From positions 1-64,000 of the forward strand of contig NZ_JAZDRO010000003.1 in NCBI RefSeq assembly GCF_036330325.1: 64,000 nt of DNA, written 5' to 3'. Below are positions 16,191 to 24,958 of the stretch, piece after piece (position 1 is the first letter of the stretch; each line of letters starts with the position of its first letter). The stretch is from Hyphobacterium marinum (GTDB taxonomy: Bacteria > Pseudomonadota > Alphaproteobacteria > Caulobacterales > Maricaulaceae). Both the position numbers and the translations under genes were made by a program. Below the pieces are notes generated by a model. The model did no database searches. It had not been told where the DNA came from and was given only the letters and a program-made list of their open reading frames with translations.

Positions 16191-17174
16191 ATGACCATCC
16201 AGATCGGTCCCCACACGATTGATGCGCGCGCCGTGCTTGCGCCCATGTCGGGCGTGACCGATCTGCCATTCCGCAGGCAGGCCCGCCGGTTCGGCGCGGG
16301 CTATGTCGTCAGCGAGATGGTGGCCAGCGAAGCGCTTGCCGAAGGCCGCGAGGACGTGTTGCGGAAGACCGCCCGCGATGAGGCCGGCGGTCCGCACATC
16401 GTCCAGCTGGCCGGCCGCGAGGCAAAATGGATGGCCCTCGGTGCCGGGATTGCGGCAGGCGAGGGGGCCGACATCATTGATATCAATATGGGCTGCCCGG
16501 CCAAGCAGGTCACACGCGGCCTTTCCGGGTCCGCCCTGATGCGCGATCTCGATCACGCCATGACGCTGATCGAGGCCGTGCTGGGGGCGACCGACCGCCC
16601 GGTGACGCTGAAAATGCGGCTCGGCTGGGATGACCGGTCCATCAATGCGCCGGAGCTGGCGCGCCGGGCCGAAGCGGCGGGCGTCCAGCTCGTCACGGTT
16701 CACGGACGGACACGCTGCCAGTTCTACAAGGGACAAGCCGACTGGCGCGCGGTGCGTGCGGTCAGGGAAGCCATCAGCATCCCCTTGGTCGTCAATGGGG
16801 ATATCACCGATGCCCAGAGCGCCCGGACGGCGCTTGAACAGTCTGGGGCGGACCTCGTCATGATTGGCCGCGCCTCGCAAGGCCTGCCCTGGCTGGTTGG
16901 CGAAATCGACGCTGCCCTGAAAGGGGAGGTTCGCAAGACGGCACTGGCCGACAAACTGGACGGTCTCAAGGCCCAGCTTGCGGACTCGATCGCGCTTTAT
17001 GGCGATCACATCGGGCTGCGGATGATGCGCAAGCATTTCGCATCTTTCATCGATGCGCTGCCCGGTGATGGTGTCGTTGCCCTGAAGGCGCGCCTGTGCC
17101 GCGAGCCCGACCCAGTCACTGTAGAGCGGGCCTTGAGCGAGATCGTGGAGGACATGGGCGCTGAAGCCGCCTGA
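16191..17174 (+). CDS. dusB: tRNA-dihydrouridine synthase B (NifR3 family)
   Basis: A 327-residue FMN TIM-barrel enzyme: LAPMSGVTDLPFRR at the start, the catalytic cysteine in INMGCPAKQVT, TLKMRLGWDD, VHGRTRCQFYKG and MIGRASQGLPW. It reduces uridines in the tRNA D-loop. In most alphaproteobacteria the order is dusB-ntrB-ntrC-ntrY-ntrX; here ntrY follows dusB after 142 bases and ntrBC are missing. Confidence 0.95.
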   Translation: MTIQIGPHTIDARAVLAPMSGVTDLPFRRQARRFGAGYVVSEMVASEALAEGREDVLRKTARDEAGGPHIVQLAGREAKWMALGAGIAAGEGADIIDINMGCPAKQVTRGLSGSALMRDLDHAMTLIEAVLGATDRPVTLKMRLGWDDRSINAPELARRAEAAGVQLVTVHGRTRCQFYKGQADWRAVRAVREAISIPLVVNGDITDAQSARTALEQSGADLVMIGRASQGLPWLVGEIDAALKGEVRKTALADKLDGLKAQLADSIALYGDHIGLRMMRKHFASFIDALPGDGVVALKARLCREPDPVTVERALSEIVEDMGAEAA

Positions 17175-17182
17175 TAACGATC

Positions 17183-17222
17183 TGTTGCCGATATGTGCTA
17201 TTGGTGTTGATCTTTGGCAACA
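17183..17222. promoter_or_regulatory. Spaced inverted repeat between dusB and ntrY
   Basis: TGTTGCC and GGCAACA form perfect 7-base arms 26 bases apart in the only gap of this block where a promoter for ntrYX could lie. It may be an autoregulatory site, but the spacing is wide and chance cannot be excluded. Confidence 0.3.
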
Positions 17223-17316
17223 GTTTGGTCAGTCTCCCCGTGATTGAACGGGATTTCTTGCGATCACCGACGAATTATCACTTCCCAAGGCGGCCCTGCC
17301 CCGGATTGTCACGGGC

Positions 17317-19494
17317 ATGCTCGGTGCGGGCTTTGTCGTCGCCATTCTGGCGGTTGGCTGGGCGGCCTTTGCCTTTCTTGAAGGCGGGCAGGGCGGTGCA
17401 GCCGGCAATGCCTATGTCATGCCGGTACTCATTACCAATCTGGTTCTGATCCTTGGACTGGCCGGAATTGTCGGTTTCCGGGTAGCCCGGCGTTTCATGG
17501 GACGGCGTTATGGCGAGCCCGCTCCGCGGCTCCATTTGCGCTTTCTGGCTATGTTCGCAGCGGCAGCGGTGGTGCCGACCCTGCTGGTCGCGGTGTTCCT
17601 CGGCGGCGTACTGACGCGCGGGGTCGAATACTGGTTTGGCGAGCGGGTGAGTACGGTCGTCGAAAACAGCGCCACGGTCGCGCGCGAGACCATCGAGCGC
17701 GAAACCGCCGAAGCACTCGAGCAGATGCCATTGATGGCGTTTGACCTCAACCAGGAAGGCCCGGTCGAGGGGTTCCGGTCCAGCCGCATCCAGTATGTCC
17801 AGTATCTCCGTCAGCAGGCCATCGTGCGCGGTTTCCGGGCCGCCTACGTCATCGACAGTAACGGTACCGTCTTGGCGCGGGCGGAAACGTCAGACGAGGT
17901 GACTTTCACACCGCCATCTGCGCGCCTGTTTGAACTGGCGCGGGAGGAGGAGGGCGATGTCGCCGTTACCGACTCTGATCAGGACACCAGCGTGGGGGAT
18001 TCCCGCCGGGCGCTGATGCAGCTGACGGCCTATGATGACGCGTATCTCTACGTTTATCTGAACGTTGACCTGTCTCTGCTGCGCCGGGCACAGGATGCGC
18101 TCGATGACTATCGTGAGACCCGCGACGGGGAAGTCCGCACGCGGGGTGTCTTCATCCTGATTTATTCCGAGGCCGCACTGCTTATCCTGCTCGGTGCTAT
18201 CTGGCTGGCACTCTCTGCCGCGACGCGCGTTGTCCGGCCGGTCGCCAACTTGGTAACGGCCGCCGAACGGGTGCGCCGCGGAGATCTGGATTCGCGCGTA
18301 GAAGTGAAGCGCGAGGATGACGAGATCGCCGCTCTCGGCCGCGCCTTCAACCGGATGACCCGGCAATTACGGGGGCAGCGGCGGGAACTCATTGCGTCTC
18401 ACGCCCAGGCCGAGCACCGCCGTGCGTTTACCGAAGCTGTTCTCGCCGGGGTCAGCGCAGGTGTTCTGGGCCTGGATGACGAGGGCCGGATCACGCTGGT
18501 TAACCGGTCGGCTTGCCTGCTGCTCGAACGCGACGAGGAGCAGCTGATTGGTGCCCATCTCGGCGATGTCGCGCCGGAGCTGGAAGTCACGGCCGCCGAG
18601 GCGCGCCGCCGTGCGGGCCATGTGGCTGAGCGCCAGGTCGAGCTCCAGGGCAGTGACGAGACGGTTTTGAGCCTCAATGTCCGCGCGGCCATGAATGAGG
18701 ATGCCGGGCTGGTCCTGACCTTCGATGATGTCACCCGCCTGGTGGCCGCACAGCGCAATGCCGCCTGGCGTGACGTCGCGCGACGCATCGCTCACGAGAT
18801 CAAGAACCCGCTTACCCCGATCCAGCTGTCTGCCGAACGGCTCCGGCGCAAGTATCGTGATCGTGTGGAAGGCAAGGATCAGGAGACGTTTGATCGCTGC
18901 ACCGACACCATCATCCGGCAAGTCAGTGACATTGGCCGCATGGTCGACGAATTCTCGACCTTCGCCCGAATGCCCACGCCGAATGTCGGTCCGGTTGAAA
19001 TGGGCGAGATGGTCCAGGAGGCGGTCTTCGCCCAGCGCGTTGCCAGCCCCGCGATCCGGTTCAGCTTCAACCGTCCGCCGGTTCCCGTCCACGCCGAGTG
19101 CGACGCCCGCCTGGCATCACAGGCGCTGGCCAACATTCTGAAAAACGCCTCTGAAAGCGTGACCGCACGGTGCGACCAGGAAGGCTCGAAAGGTGATACG
19201 GGCCGGATCACGGTCGAGTTGTTGTCCGCCAACGGGCAGGTCACTATCGAGGTGCGCGACAATGGACTGGGCTGGCCGACCCCGGATCGTGAACGGCTGA
19301 CCGAGCCCTACATGACCACCCGGGAGAAGGGCACCGGCCTGGGGCTGGCCATCGTCAAGCGCGTGATGGAGGACCATCACGGCGCGCTCGAACTCGACAC
19401 TCCGGAAACCGGAAGAGGGGCCATTGTCCGCCTCGTCTTCCCGGAATCCGCCGATACCCAAGCAAATGCCGAAACGTCCAGGGCAGAGGTCTGA
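17317..19494 (+). CDS. ntrY: NtrY sensor histidine kinase
   Basis: A 725-residue inner-membrane kinase. Hydrophobic segments lie near residues 4-22, 34-58, 76-98 and 270-296, with a periplasmic sensor between the last two; then HAMP (VVRPVANLVTAAERVRRGD), a PAS region, the H-box with H493 in ARRIAHEIKNPLTP, and the ATPase domain (VRDNGLGWP, GTGLGLAIVKRV). NtrY phosphorylates NtrX and in relatives responds to nitrogen or redox state. The start is uncertain: the frame is open back to 17248 and no ribosome site precedes the ATG used. ntrX begins four bases after its stop. Confidence 0.93.
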   Translation: MLGAGFVVAILAVGWAAFAFLEGGQGGAAGNAYVMPVLITNLVLILGLAGIVGFRVARRFMGRRYGEPAPRLHLRFLAMFAAAAVVPTLLVAVFLGGVLTRGVEYWFGERVSTVVENSATVARETIERETAEALEQMPLMAFDLNQEGPVEGFRSSRIQYVQYLRQQAIVRGFRAAYVIDSNGTVLARAETSDEVTFTPPSARLFELAREEEGDVAVTDSDQDTSVGDSRRALMQLTAYDDAYLYVYLNVDLSLLRRAQDALDDYRETRDGEVRTRGVFILIYSEAALLILLGAIWLALSAATRVVRPVANLVTAAERVRRGDLDSRVEVKREDDEIAALGRAFNRMTRQLRGQRRELIASHAQAEHRRAFTEAVLAGVSAGVLGLDDEGRITLVNRSACLLLERDEEQLIGAHLGDVAPELEVTAAEARRRAGHVAERQVELQGSDETVLSLNVRAAMNEDAGLVLTFDDVTRLVAAQRNAAWRDVARRIAHEIKNPLTPIQLSAERLRRKYRDRVEGKDQETFDRCTDTIIRQVSDIGRMVDEFSTFARMPTPNVGPVEMGEMVQEAVFAQRVASPAIRFSFNRPPVPVHAECDARLASQALANILKNASESVTARCDQEGSKGDTGRITVELLSANGQVTIEVRDNGLGWPTPDRERLTEPYMTTREKGTGLGLAIVKRVMEDHHGALELDTPETGRGAIVRLVFPESADTQANAETSRAEV

Positions 19495-19497
19495 TCC

Positions 19498-20901
19498 ATG
19501 GCAAAAGACATTCTGATCGTCGATGATGAAGATGATATCCGCGATCTCATCTCGGGAATTCTCGAAGATGAAGGCTATCAGGCGCGCGAGGCGGCCGATG
19601 CCGATGGCGCTCTTGAGGCACTGAAAGCGCGCAAGCCCTCCCTGGTGATTCTCGATGTCTGGCTGCAGGGCAGCCGGCTGGACGGGATCGAATTGCTCGA
19701 GGCCATGAAAGCGGTATCCCCGGATCTCCCCGTCATCGTGATCTCGGGGCACGGTACGATCGAGACGGCCGTTGCGGCTATCCGCAAGGGGGCCTACGAC
19801 TTCCTCGAAAAGCCGTTCAAGAGCGACAAGCTGCTTCTGATCGTGGCTCGCGCTCTGGAAGCCAGCCGGCTGCGCCGCGAAAATGCCGAGCTTCGCGCCA
19901 AGTCAACGACCGATACCGAACTGGTGGGAGCATCGGGTACCATCGCCCAGGTCCGACACGTCATTGATCGCGTTGCCCCGACCAACAGCCGGATCCTGAT
20001 CACCGGCCCTGCCGGTTGCGGCAAGGAACTCGTCGCCCGCCTCATTCATGCGCAGTCGCCACGCAGTGAGGCCGGTTTCGTGGCGGTCAATGCCGCGGGC
20101 ATGGGACCGGAACGCGTCGAGGAGGAGTTGTTCGGCCGGGAAGGTTCGGACGGCCTGGTCGCCCGCATCGGCCTGCTTGAACAGGCACACGGCGGGACGC
20201 TCTTCCTTGATGAAATCGCAGACATGCCCGTCGAAGCCCAGACCAAGCTGTTGCGCATGCTGGTCGATCAACGATTCCGCCGGGTCGGCGGAGAGTCCGA
20301 TGTCCAGGTCAATGTCCGTGTCATCACCAGCTCGTCAAAGGATTTGCGGGCCCAGATCTCGTCGGGACGCTTCCGCGAGGATCTCTATCACCGGCTGGCC
20401 GTGGTCCCGATTGCCGTGCCGCCCCTTTCAGAGCGCCGGGAAGATATTCCGCTGCTGGTGGACCACTTCATCGAGCGGCTGACGAACCATTCCGGCCTGC
20501 CGCGCCGCCGGATCGGCGATGATGCCATGGCGGCGCTGCAGGCCCATGACTGGCCCGGAAATGTCCGCCAGCTTCGTAACAATGTGGAGCGGCTGCTGAT
20601 CCTGGCCTCCGGGGCCAGCGACCAGCCGATCACACTCGACTCGTTGCCGTCTGAAGTCGCCGGGCGCGAGACTGACGAGACCGGTTTCGATGCCGAGCGG
20701 ATGATCGCCCTGCCGCTGCGTGATGCCCGGGAAAAATTCGAGCGCGAATACCTGAAAGCCCAGATTTCCCGCTTTGGCGGCAATATCTCGCGGACCGCGA
20801 CCTTCATCGGGATGGAGCGTTCGGCCTTGCACCGGAAGCTCAAATCGCTTGGTGTGACACCGGCGAGCGCAAGAGCTGGCGAATTGGATGAGGACGAATA
20901 G
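19498..20901 (+). CDS. ntrX: NtrX response regulator, AAA+ type with FIS-like HTH
   Basis: A 467-residue regulator: receiver domain (VDDEDD, phospho-acceptor D53 in VILDVWL, K in LEKPFKSDK), AAA+ domain (Walker A GPAGCGKE, Walker B LFLDEIAD, arginine-finger region GRFREDLYHRL), and a C-terminal FIS helix-turn-helix (ISRTATFIGMERSALHRKL). The GAFTGA sigma-54 contact loop is replaced by GREGSDGLVARIG, as in other alphaproteobacterial NtrX proteins, so it may not activate sigma-54 promoters in the classic way. Paired with ntrY. Confidence 0.94.
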   Translation: MAKDILIVDDEDDIRDLISGILEDEGYQAREAADADGALEALKARKPSLVILDVWLQGSRLDGIELLEAMKAVSPDLPVIVISGHGTIETAVAAIRKGAYDFLEKPFKSDKLLLIVARALEASRLRRENAELRAKSTTDTELVGASGTIAQVRHVIDRVAPTNSRILITGPAGCGKELVARLIHAQSPRSEAGFVAVNAAGMGPERVEEELFGREGSDGLVARIGLLEQAHGGTLFLDEIADMPVEAQTKLLRMLVDQRFRRVGGESDVQVNVRVITSSSKDLRAQISSGRFREDLYHRLAVVPIAVPPLSERREDIPLLVDHFIERLTNHSGLPRRRIGDDAMAALQAHDWPGNVRQLRNNVERLLILASGASDQPITLDSLPSEVAGRETDETGFDAERMIALPLRDAREKFEREYLKAQISRFGGNISRTATFIGMERSALHRKLKSLGVTPASARAGELDEDE

Positions 20902-20925
20902 TCCAATGACGGGACGGCGGGGACA

Positions 20926-22299
20926 ATGAAGGCGGTCGTTTGCGGAGCGGGGCGCGTTGGCTACGGCATCGCCCGGGCACTGGCCCGCGAGGGCAATTCG
21001 GTGACGGTTGTCGACTGGTCGGCTGAACTGATCGACAAGGTGACGACTGATCTCGACGTGCGCGGTGTCGTCGGTCACGGCTCGCATCCCGATGCGCTTG
21101 AGCGCGCAGGGGTTTCCGATGCCGAATTGATCGTCGCAGTGACCCACTCGGATGAAACCAACATGATTGCCTGCCAGGTGGCCCATTCACTGTTCGGGAC
21201 ACCGATGCGGATCGCCCGGGTGCGGGCGCAGAGCTATCTCGATCCGCGCTGGCGGGACCTGTTCGCGACCGGGGCGTTGCCCATTGACGTCGTGATCTCA
21301 CCGGAACTGGAAGTCGGTCGCGCGATCCTGCAGCGCGTGGAAACGCCCGGTGCGTTTGATTCGGCGCTCTTTGCTGGCGGCCGGGTGCAGCTGCTGGGCC
21401 TGAAAGTCAGCGAGGAATCGCCAGTGGCCGGATCCTCGCTGGCGCAGATCCGCGAGCTCTTCCCCGATTTGCGCCTGATGCTCACCGGCATCGAGCGGGA
21501 AGGGCGGCTGTTTGTGCCCGACGAGAATGATCCGCTGCTGGCAGATGACGAGGCCTATGTCGTCATCGAACCTGAACAATTGCACCGCGCGCTCGACCTG
21601 TTTGGTCGCGCGACACCGAATATCCGGCGCGTCGTCATCATCGGTGCGGGCAATATCGGGGTCTATGTCGCCCGCGCCCTGGAGCGCCTTGGCGGGATGA
21701 AGGTCCGCTTGGTCGAGGCCGACAAGAAACGCGCAGAAGCCGCCGCCGACCAGCTCAGGAAGACGGTTGTCCTTCATGGCGACGGCTTGTCACCTGGCCT
21801 GTTGCGCGAGGCCGGAGCCGACCGGGCCGAACTGGTCATTTGCGTGACCAATGATGACAAGGTCAACCTGATGAGCGCGGTAATGGCCAAAGGGGAAGGG
21901 GCCCGCCACACCATTTGCCTCGTCAACGAGCAGGCCTTCGACACGATGCGCGAGTCGCTCGACGTCGACGCCTTCGTCGATCCGCGGGCCACGACCGTCT
22001 CGACCATTCTCCAGCACATCCGCCGCGGGCGCATCACCGGTCTCCAGTCCATCGCGGGGGGCAAGGCCGAAGCACTCGAAGGGGTGGCCATGGCGACCTC
22101 GACGCTGCTTGGCCGCCCGCTTGACGCGCTCGAACTGCCCGACGGGATTGCGCTCGGCGCGGTCGTGCGGGGTGAAGAAGTGCTTTTCCCCGGTGCCGAC
22201 AACGTCATCAAGGAAAATGATCGCGTCCTGTTTTTCTCTGAAAAAGCCATGGTTTCCAAGGTTGAGCAAATGTTCCGCGTCAGCCTGGAATATTTCTGA
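20926..22299 (+). CDS. trkA: TrkA potassium-uptake regulatory subunit
   Basis: A 457-residue cytoplasmic protein with two RCK modules: the first NAD-binding Rossmann fold starts at VCGAGRVGYGIARAL, the second at VIIGAGNIGVYVARAL, each followed by a TrkA-C domain (the last ends PGADNVIKENDRVLFFS). It gates the TrkH channel in response to nucleotides. In alphaproteobacteria trkA commonly follows ntrX, as here (24-base gap). trkH follows after five bases. Confidence 0.94.
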   Translation: MKAVVCGAGRVGYGIARALAREGNSVTVVDWSAELIDKVTTDLDVRGVVGHGSHPDALERAGVSDAELIVAVTHSDETNMIACQVAHSLFGTPMRIARVRAQSYLDPRWRDLFATGALPIDVVISPELEVGRAILQRVETPGAFDSALFAGGRVQLLGLKVSEESPVAGSSLAQIRELFPDLRLMLTGIEREGRLFVPDENDPLLADDEAYVVIEPEQLHRALDLFGRATPNIRRVVIIGAGNIGVYVARALERLGGMKVRLVEADKKRAEAAADQLRKTVVLHGDGLSPGLLREAGADRAELVICVTNDDKVNLMSAVMAKGEGARHTICLVNEQAFDTMRESLDVDAFVDPRATTVSTILQHIRRGRITGLQSIAGGKAEALEGVAMATSTLLGRPLDALELPDGIALGAVVRGEEVLFPGADNVIKENDRVLFFSEKAMVSKVEQMFRVSLEYF

Positions 22300-22304
22300 C
22301 GGCC

Positions 22305-23717
22305 GTGCTCAGCGCCGGATTTCTCCGCCCCCTGGGGCAAGTCTGGATCACCACGGGTCTCGGCATGGCTGCCGCAGCGGCAATCGCCGTCCTGTTCGGT
22401 ATTTCCGAAGCTCCGCCGGCCTTTCTGGTCAGCGCAGCGGCGGCGATCTTTGCCGGCGGTCTGATCTGGGTTGCCACGCGGAGGCACATTCAACGTTCGA
22501 CCATCGCGGACGTCTCTGCCTTCGTCTTTCTCGCCTGGCTGTTCACGCCGCTGTTTGCGATCCCGGCCATCGGCCAGTTGGCACCCGATCTCGATTTCAC
22601 CGGCCAGATGTTCGAAAGCTATTCCGCGTTCACGACAACGGGCGCGGTGCTGATGGATTCTGCGGCGGCCGGGCCGGCCCTGGTTCTGTGGCGGTGCACA
22701 CTGGGGTTTCTGGGCGGGTTTGCGACCCTGCTCTTCGCGGCCGGCTTGCTCGCGGCTTTCGACCAGAGCGGTCCGAGAATGCAGAAATCGGTCCTTCTGA
22801 CCCACGACCCGGACAATGTATTTTCGAATTTCGCCCTCGCGGCGCGACGGGTCTTTGCGCTCTACAGCGCATTCACCTTCCTGTGTTTCGTGATCCTGAC
22901 GCTGTCGGGCACCGAGGCCTTTGACGCGCTGTGTCTGGCCCTCTCGTCCATGTCCACGAGCGGGTATTCGCCGCGACCGGGGGCTCTGGATGCCTATGTG
23001 CCCGACTTCGGCCTGATCGTCGTGACGCTCGCCTGTCTGGCAGGCGCGCTCAACATCGCCTACCTGCGCAATCTGTTTTCGCGCAACGAGCGCAAATATG
23101 ACCCTGACCTAGGCGGGATGGCCATCTTGATCGTCGCCGTGTTCGCGCTGTTCATGATCGCCTCCGGCTTTGAAGGATCGGTCGTGGCCAGCCTTGCCGA
23201 ATCCGTCTTTGCCGTCACGACAAGCGGCTTTCATGCCTCGGACAATACCGGCTTCTCGCCACTGGCAGCGATCTTTGCGGCGCTGGTGGGCGGCGCAGCG
23301 GCATCGACGGCGGGCGGACTCAAAATCTCCCGCCTCGTGCTCTTGTGGAACCAGACCTTTGCCGAACTGGCGCGCCTGGCTGATCCGTCCAGTGTCATCA
23401 GCCTGCAATTCCGGGGCGGGGACACCGGCAATGCGGCCCTGGTCGCCCTGTGGTCGACCATTCTGGCTTTCATCGCGACCATGGCGATCGGCATGTTGGC
23501 GCTGGCCGTTCTGGGCGCGCCTCTCGACCATGCCTGGACCGCCGCAGCGGCGGCACTGTCAAACACGGGTCCGCTCTATCAGCGTTTCGGCCTGAACTTC
23601 CTGTGGGCTGATTTCGGCCTTTACAGCCGCATCGTCCTGATGACCTTGATGGTATTGGGCCGCCTTGAAGTCCTGGCGGGGGCGGCCGCGATTATCGCGC
23701 TCGTCCGCCGCCACTGA
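22305..23717 (+). CDS. trkH: TrkH potassium transporter, membrane subunit
   Basis: A 470-residue polytopic protein starting at GTG, five bases after the trkA stop. The four selectivity-filter repeats can be seen: SAFTTTGAV, SSMSTSGYS, AVTTSGFHA and AALSNTGPL. About ten hydrophobic segments are present. With TrkA it forms a potassium uptake channel in the inner membrane. Slightly short compared with E. coli TrkH (483 residues) but apparently complete. The GTG start has no strong ribosome site and probably depends on coupling with trkA. Confidence 0.92.
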   Translation: MLSAGFLRPLGQVWITTGLGMAAAAAIAVLFGISEAPPAFLVSAAAAIFAGGLIWVATRRHIQRSTIADVSAFVFLAWLFTPLFAIPAIGQLAPDLDFTGQMFESYSAFTTTGAVLMDSAAAGPALVLWRCTLGFLGGFATLLFAAGLLAAFDQSGPRMQKSVLLTHDPDNVFSNFALAARRVFALYSAFTFLCFVILTLSGTEAFDALCLALSSMSTSGYSPRPGALDAYVPDFGLIVVTLACLAGALNIAYLRNLFSRNERKYDPDLGGMAILIVAVFALFMIASGFEGSVVASLAESVFAVTTSGFHASDNTGFSPLAAIFAALVGGAAASTAGGLKISRLVLLWNQTFAELARLADPSSVISLQFRGGDTGNAALVALWSTILAFIATMAIGMLALAVLGAPLDHAWTAAAAALSNTGPLYQRFGLNFLWADFGLYSRIVLMTLMVLGRLEVLAGAAAIIALVRRH

Positions 23718-23726
23718 AGGAAGCCC

Positions 23727-24773
23727 ATGTCCCGCATCGCCTATGTTGATGGCCGCTTCGTCCCGCACAACGCCGCCGCGATCCACATTGAAGACCGGTC
23801 GGTCCAGTTTGCCGACGCCGTCTACGAAGTGTGGGGTGTCAAGGACGGCGCACTCCTCGACAGCGACGGCCACTTCACCCGCCTGGAGCGTTCACTGGGC
23901 GAACTGAAGATCGCCATGCCCGTGGGGCGCGAAGCCCTCGCCGAAGCCCTGTTCGAGCTGATCCGGCGCAATCGCTTGCGCAACGGGCTGGTTTATCTCC
24001 AGGTCTCGCGTGGCAAGGCCCGCCGCGACCACGCCTTTCCAGGCCCGGATGTGAAGCCCTGCGTCATCGCAACGGCCAAGCGGGTCGATTTCGCCGCCTT
24101 GGTCAAAAAGGCAGAAACGGGCATCGCCGTGAAAACGATGCCGGATCAGCGCTGGGCGCGCTGCGATATCAAGACGGTATCATTGCTCGCCAATGTCCTT
24201 GCCAAACAGGCGGCCAAGGAAACCGGTGCGCAGGAGGCCTGGCTGACTGACCGGGACGGCTTTGTCACCGAAGGCTCGTCGTCGAATGCGTGGATCGTCA
24301 CGCCCGAGGGAGCACTCGTCACCCGCCCGGCCAGCAATGCCATCCTCAATGGCATCACGCGCCGGACGCTGATTTCGGTCGCGCAGGGCAGGGGGCTGAC
24401 CTTCGAGGAGCGACCCTTCACCGTTGACGAGGCCCTGGCCGCGCGGGAAGCCTTTATCACCAACGCCTCCTCAATGCTGATGCCGGTGGTGACGATTGAC
24501 GGTCAGCCCGTCGGCAACGGCCATCCCGGCTCGCTGACCACGGAACTGCGAACGGCCTATCAGGACAGTGCCGTTGCTGCGGCGCACAAAAAAACCGCGC
24601 GGGCGGCCTCCCGGCCTGTTGCGCGGCGCGCAAAGCGGCGTATATCATCAGGCCAACCCACAGCCAGAACAGTCGAGCAACGACGGGAGCGCGACCCACC
24701 ATGTCCAATGACAAGAAACAGAACCTTCAGGACGTTTTTCTCAACGCGGTCCGCAAGTCCAAGACGCCGCTGA
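23727..24773 (+). CDS. D-amino-acid aminotransferase (PLP fold type IV) with odd C-terminal tail
   Basis: The first ~285 residues match D-alanine aminotransferases: AYVDGRFVPH, the PLP lysine in RCDIKTVSLLANVLAK, VTEGSSSNAWIV, then ITNASSMLMPVV. Branched-chain or aminodeoxychorismate-type enzymes are alternatives. It would supply D-alanine or D-glutamate. The family normally ends near AYQDSAVA; here the frame runs on ~60 Arg/Ala/Ser-rich residues after a run of seven A (near 24589), overlapping hfq by 73 bases. Either the stop was lost, a frameshift lies at the A-run, or the tail is real. AAGGAAGCCC precedes ATG. Confidence 0.85.
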   Translation: MSRIAYVDGRFVPHNAAAIHIEDRSVQFADAVYEVWGVKDGALLDSDGHFTRLERSLGELKIAMPVGREALAEALFELIRRNRLRNGLVYLQVSRGKARRDHAFPGPDVKPCVIATAKRVDFAALVKKAETGIAVKTMPDQRWARCDIKTVSLLANVLAKQAAKETGAQEAWLTDRDGFVTEGSSSNAWIVTPEGALVTRPASNAILNGITRRTLISVAQGRGLTFEERPFTVDEALAAREAFITNASSMLMPVVTIDGQPVGNGHPGSLTTELRTAYQDSAVAAAHKKTARAASRPVARRAKRRISSGQPTARTVEQRRERDPPCPMTRNRTFRTFFSTRSASPRRR

Positions 24774-24958
24774 CGATTTTTCTTGTCAACGGGGTGAAGC
24801 TCCAGGGCATCGTGACCTGGTTCGACAATTTCTGCCTTCTGTTGCGCCGCGATGGCCAGTCCCAGCTTGTCTACAAGCATGCGATCTCGACCATCATGCC
24901 ATCGGCACCGGTCTCGCTGTTTGAAGGCGAGCAGGGCGACGGGGACGGTGACGATTGA
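24701..24958 (+). CDS. hfq: RNA chaperone Hfq
   Basis: An 85-residue Sm-like protein: QNLQDVFLNAVRKSKTPLTI, FLVNGVKLQGIVTWFDNF and the Sm2 motif YKHAISTIMP. It forms hexamers that pair small RNAs with mRNAs. The acidic tail (GDGDGDD) is short, as in other alphaproteobacteria. The start lies inside the run-on 3' part of the aminotransferase frame, and the stop TGA overlaps the TTG start of hflX (TTGA). Confidence 0.97.
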   Translation: MSNDKKQNLQDVFLNAVRKSKTPLTIFLVNGVKLQGIVTWFDNFCLLLRRDGQSQLVYKHAISTIMPSAPVSLFEGEQGDGDGDD

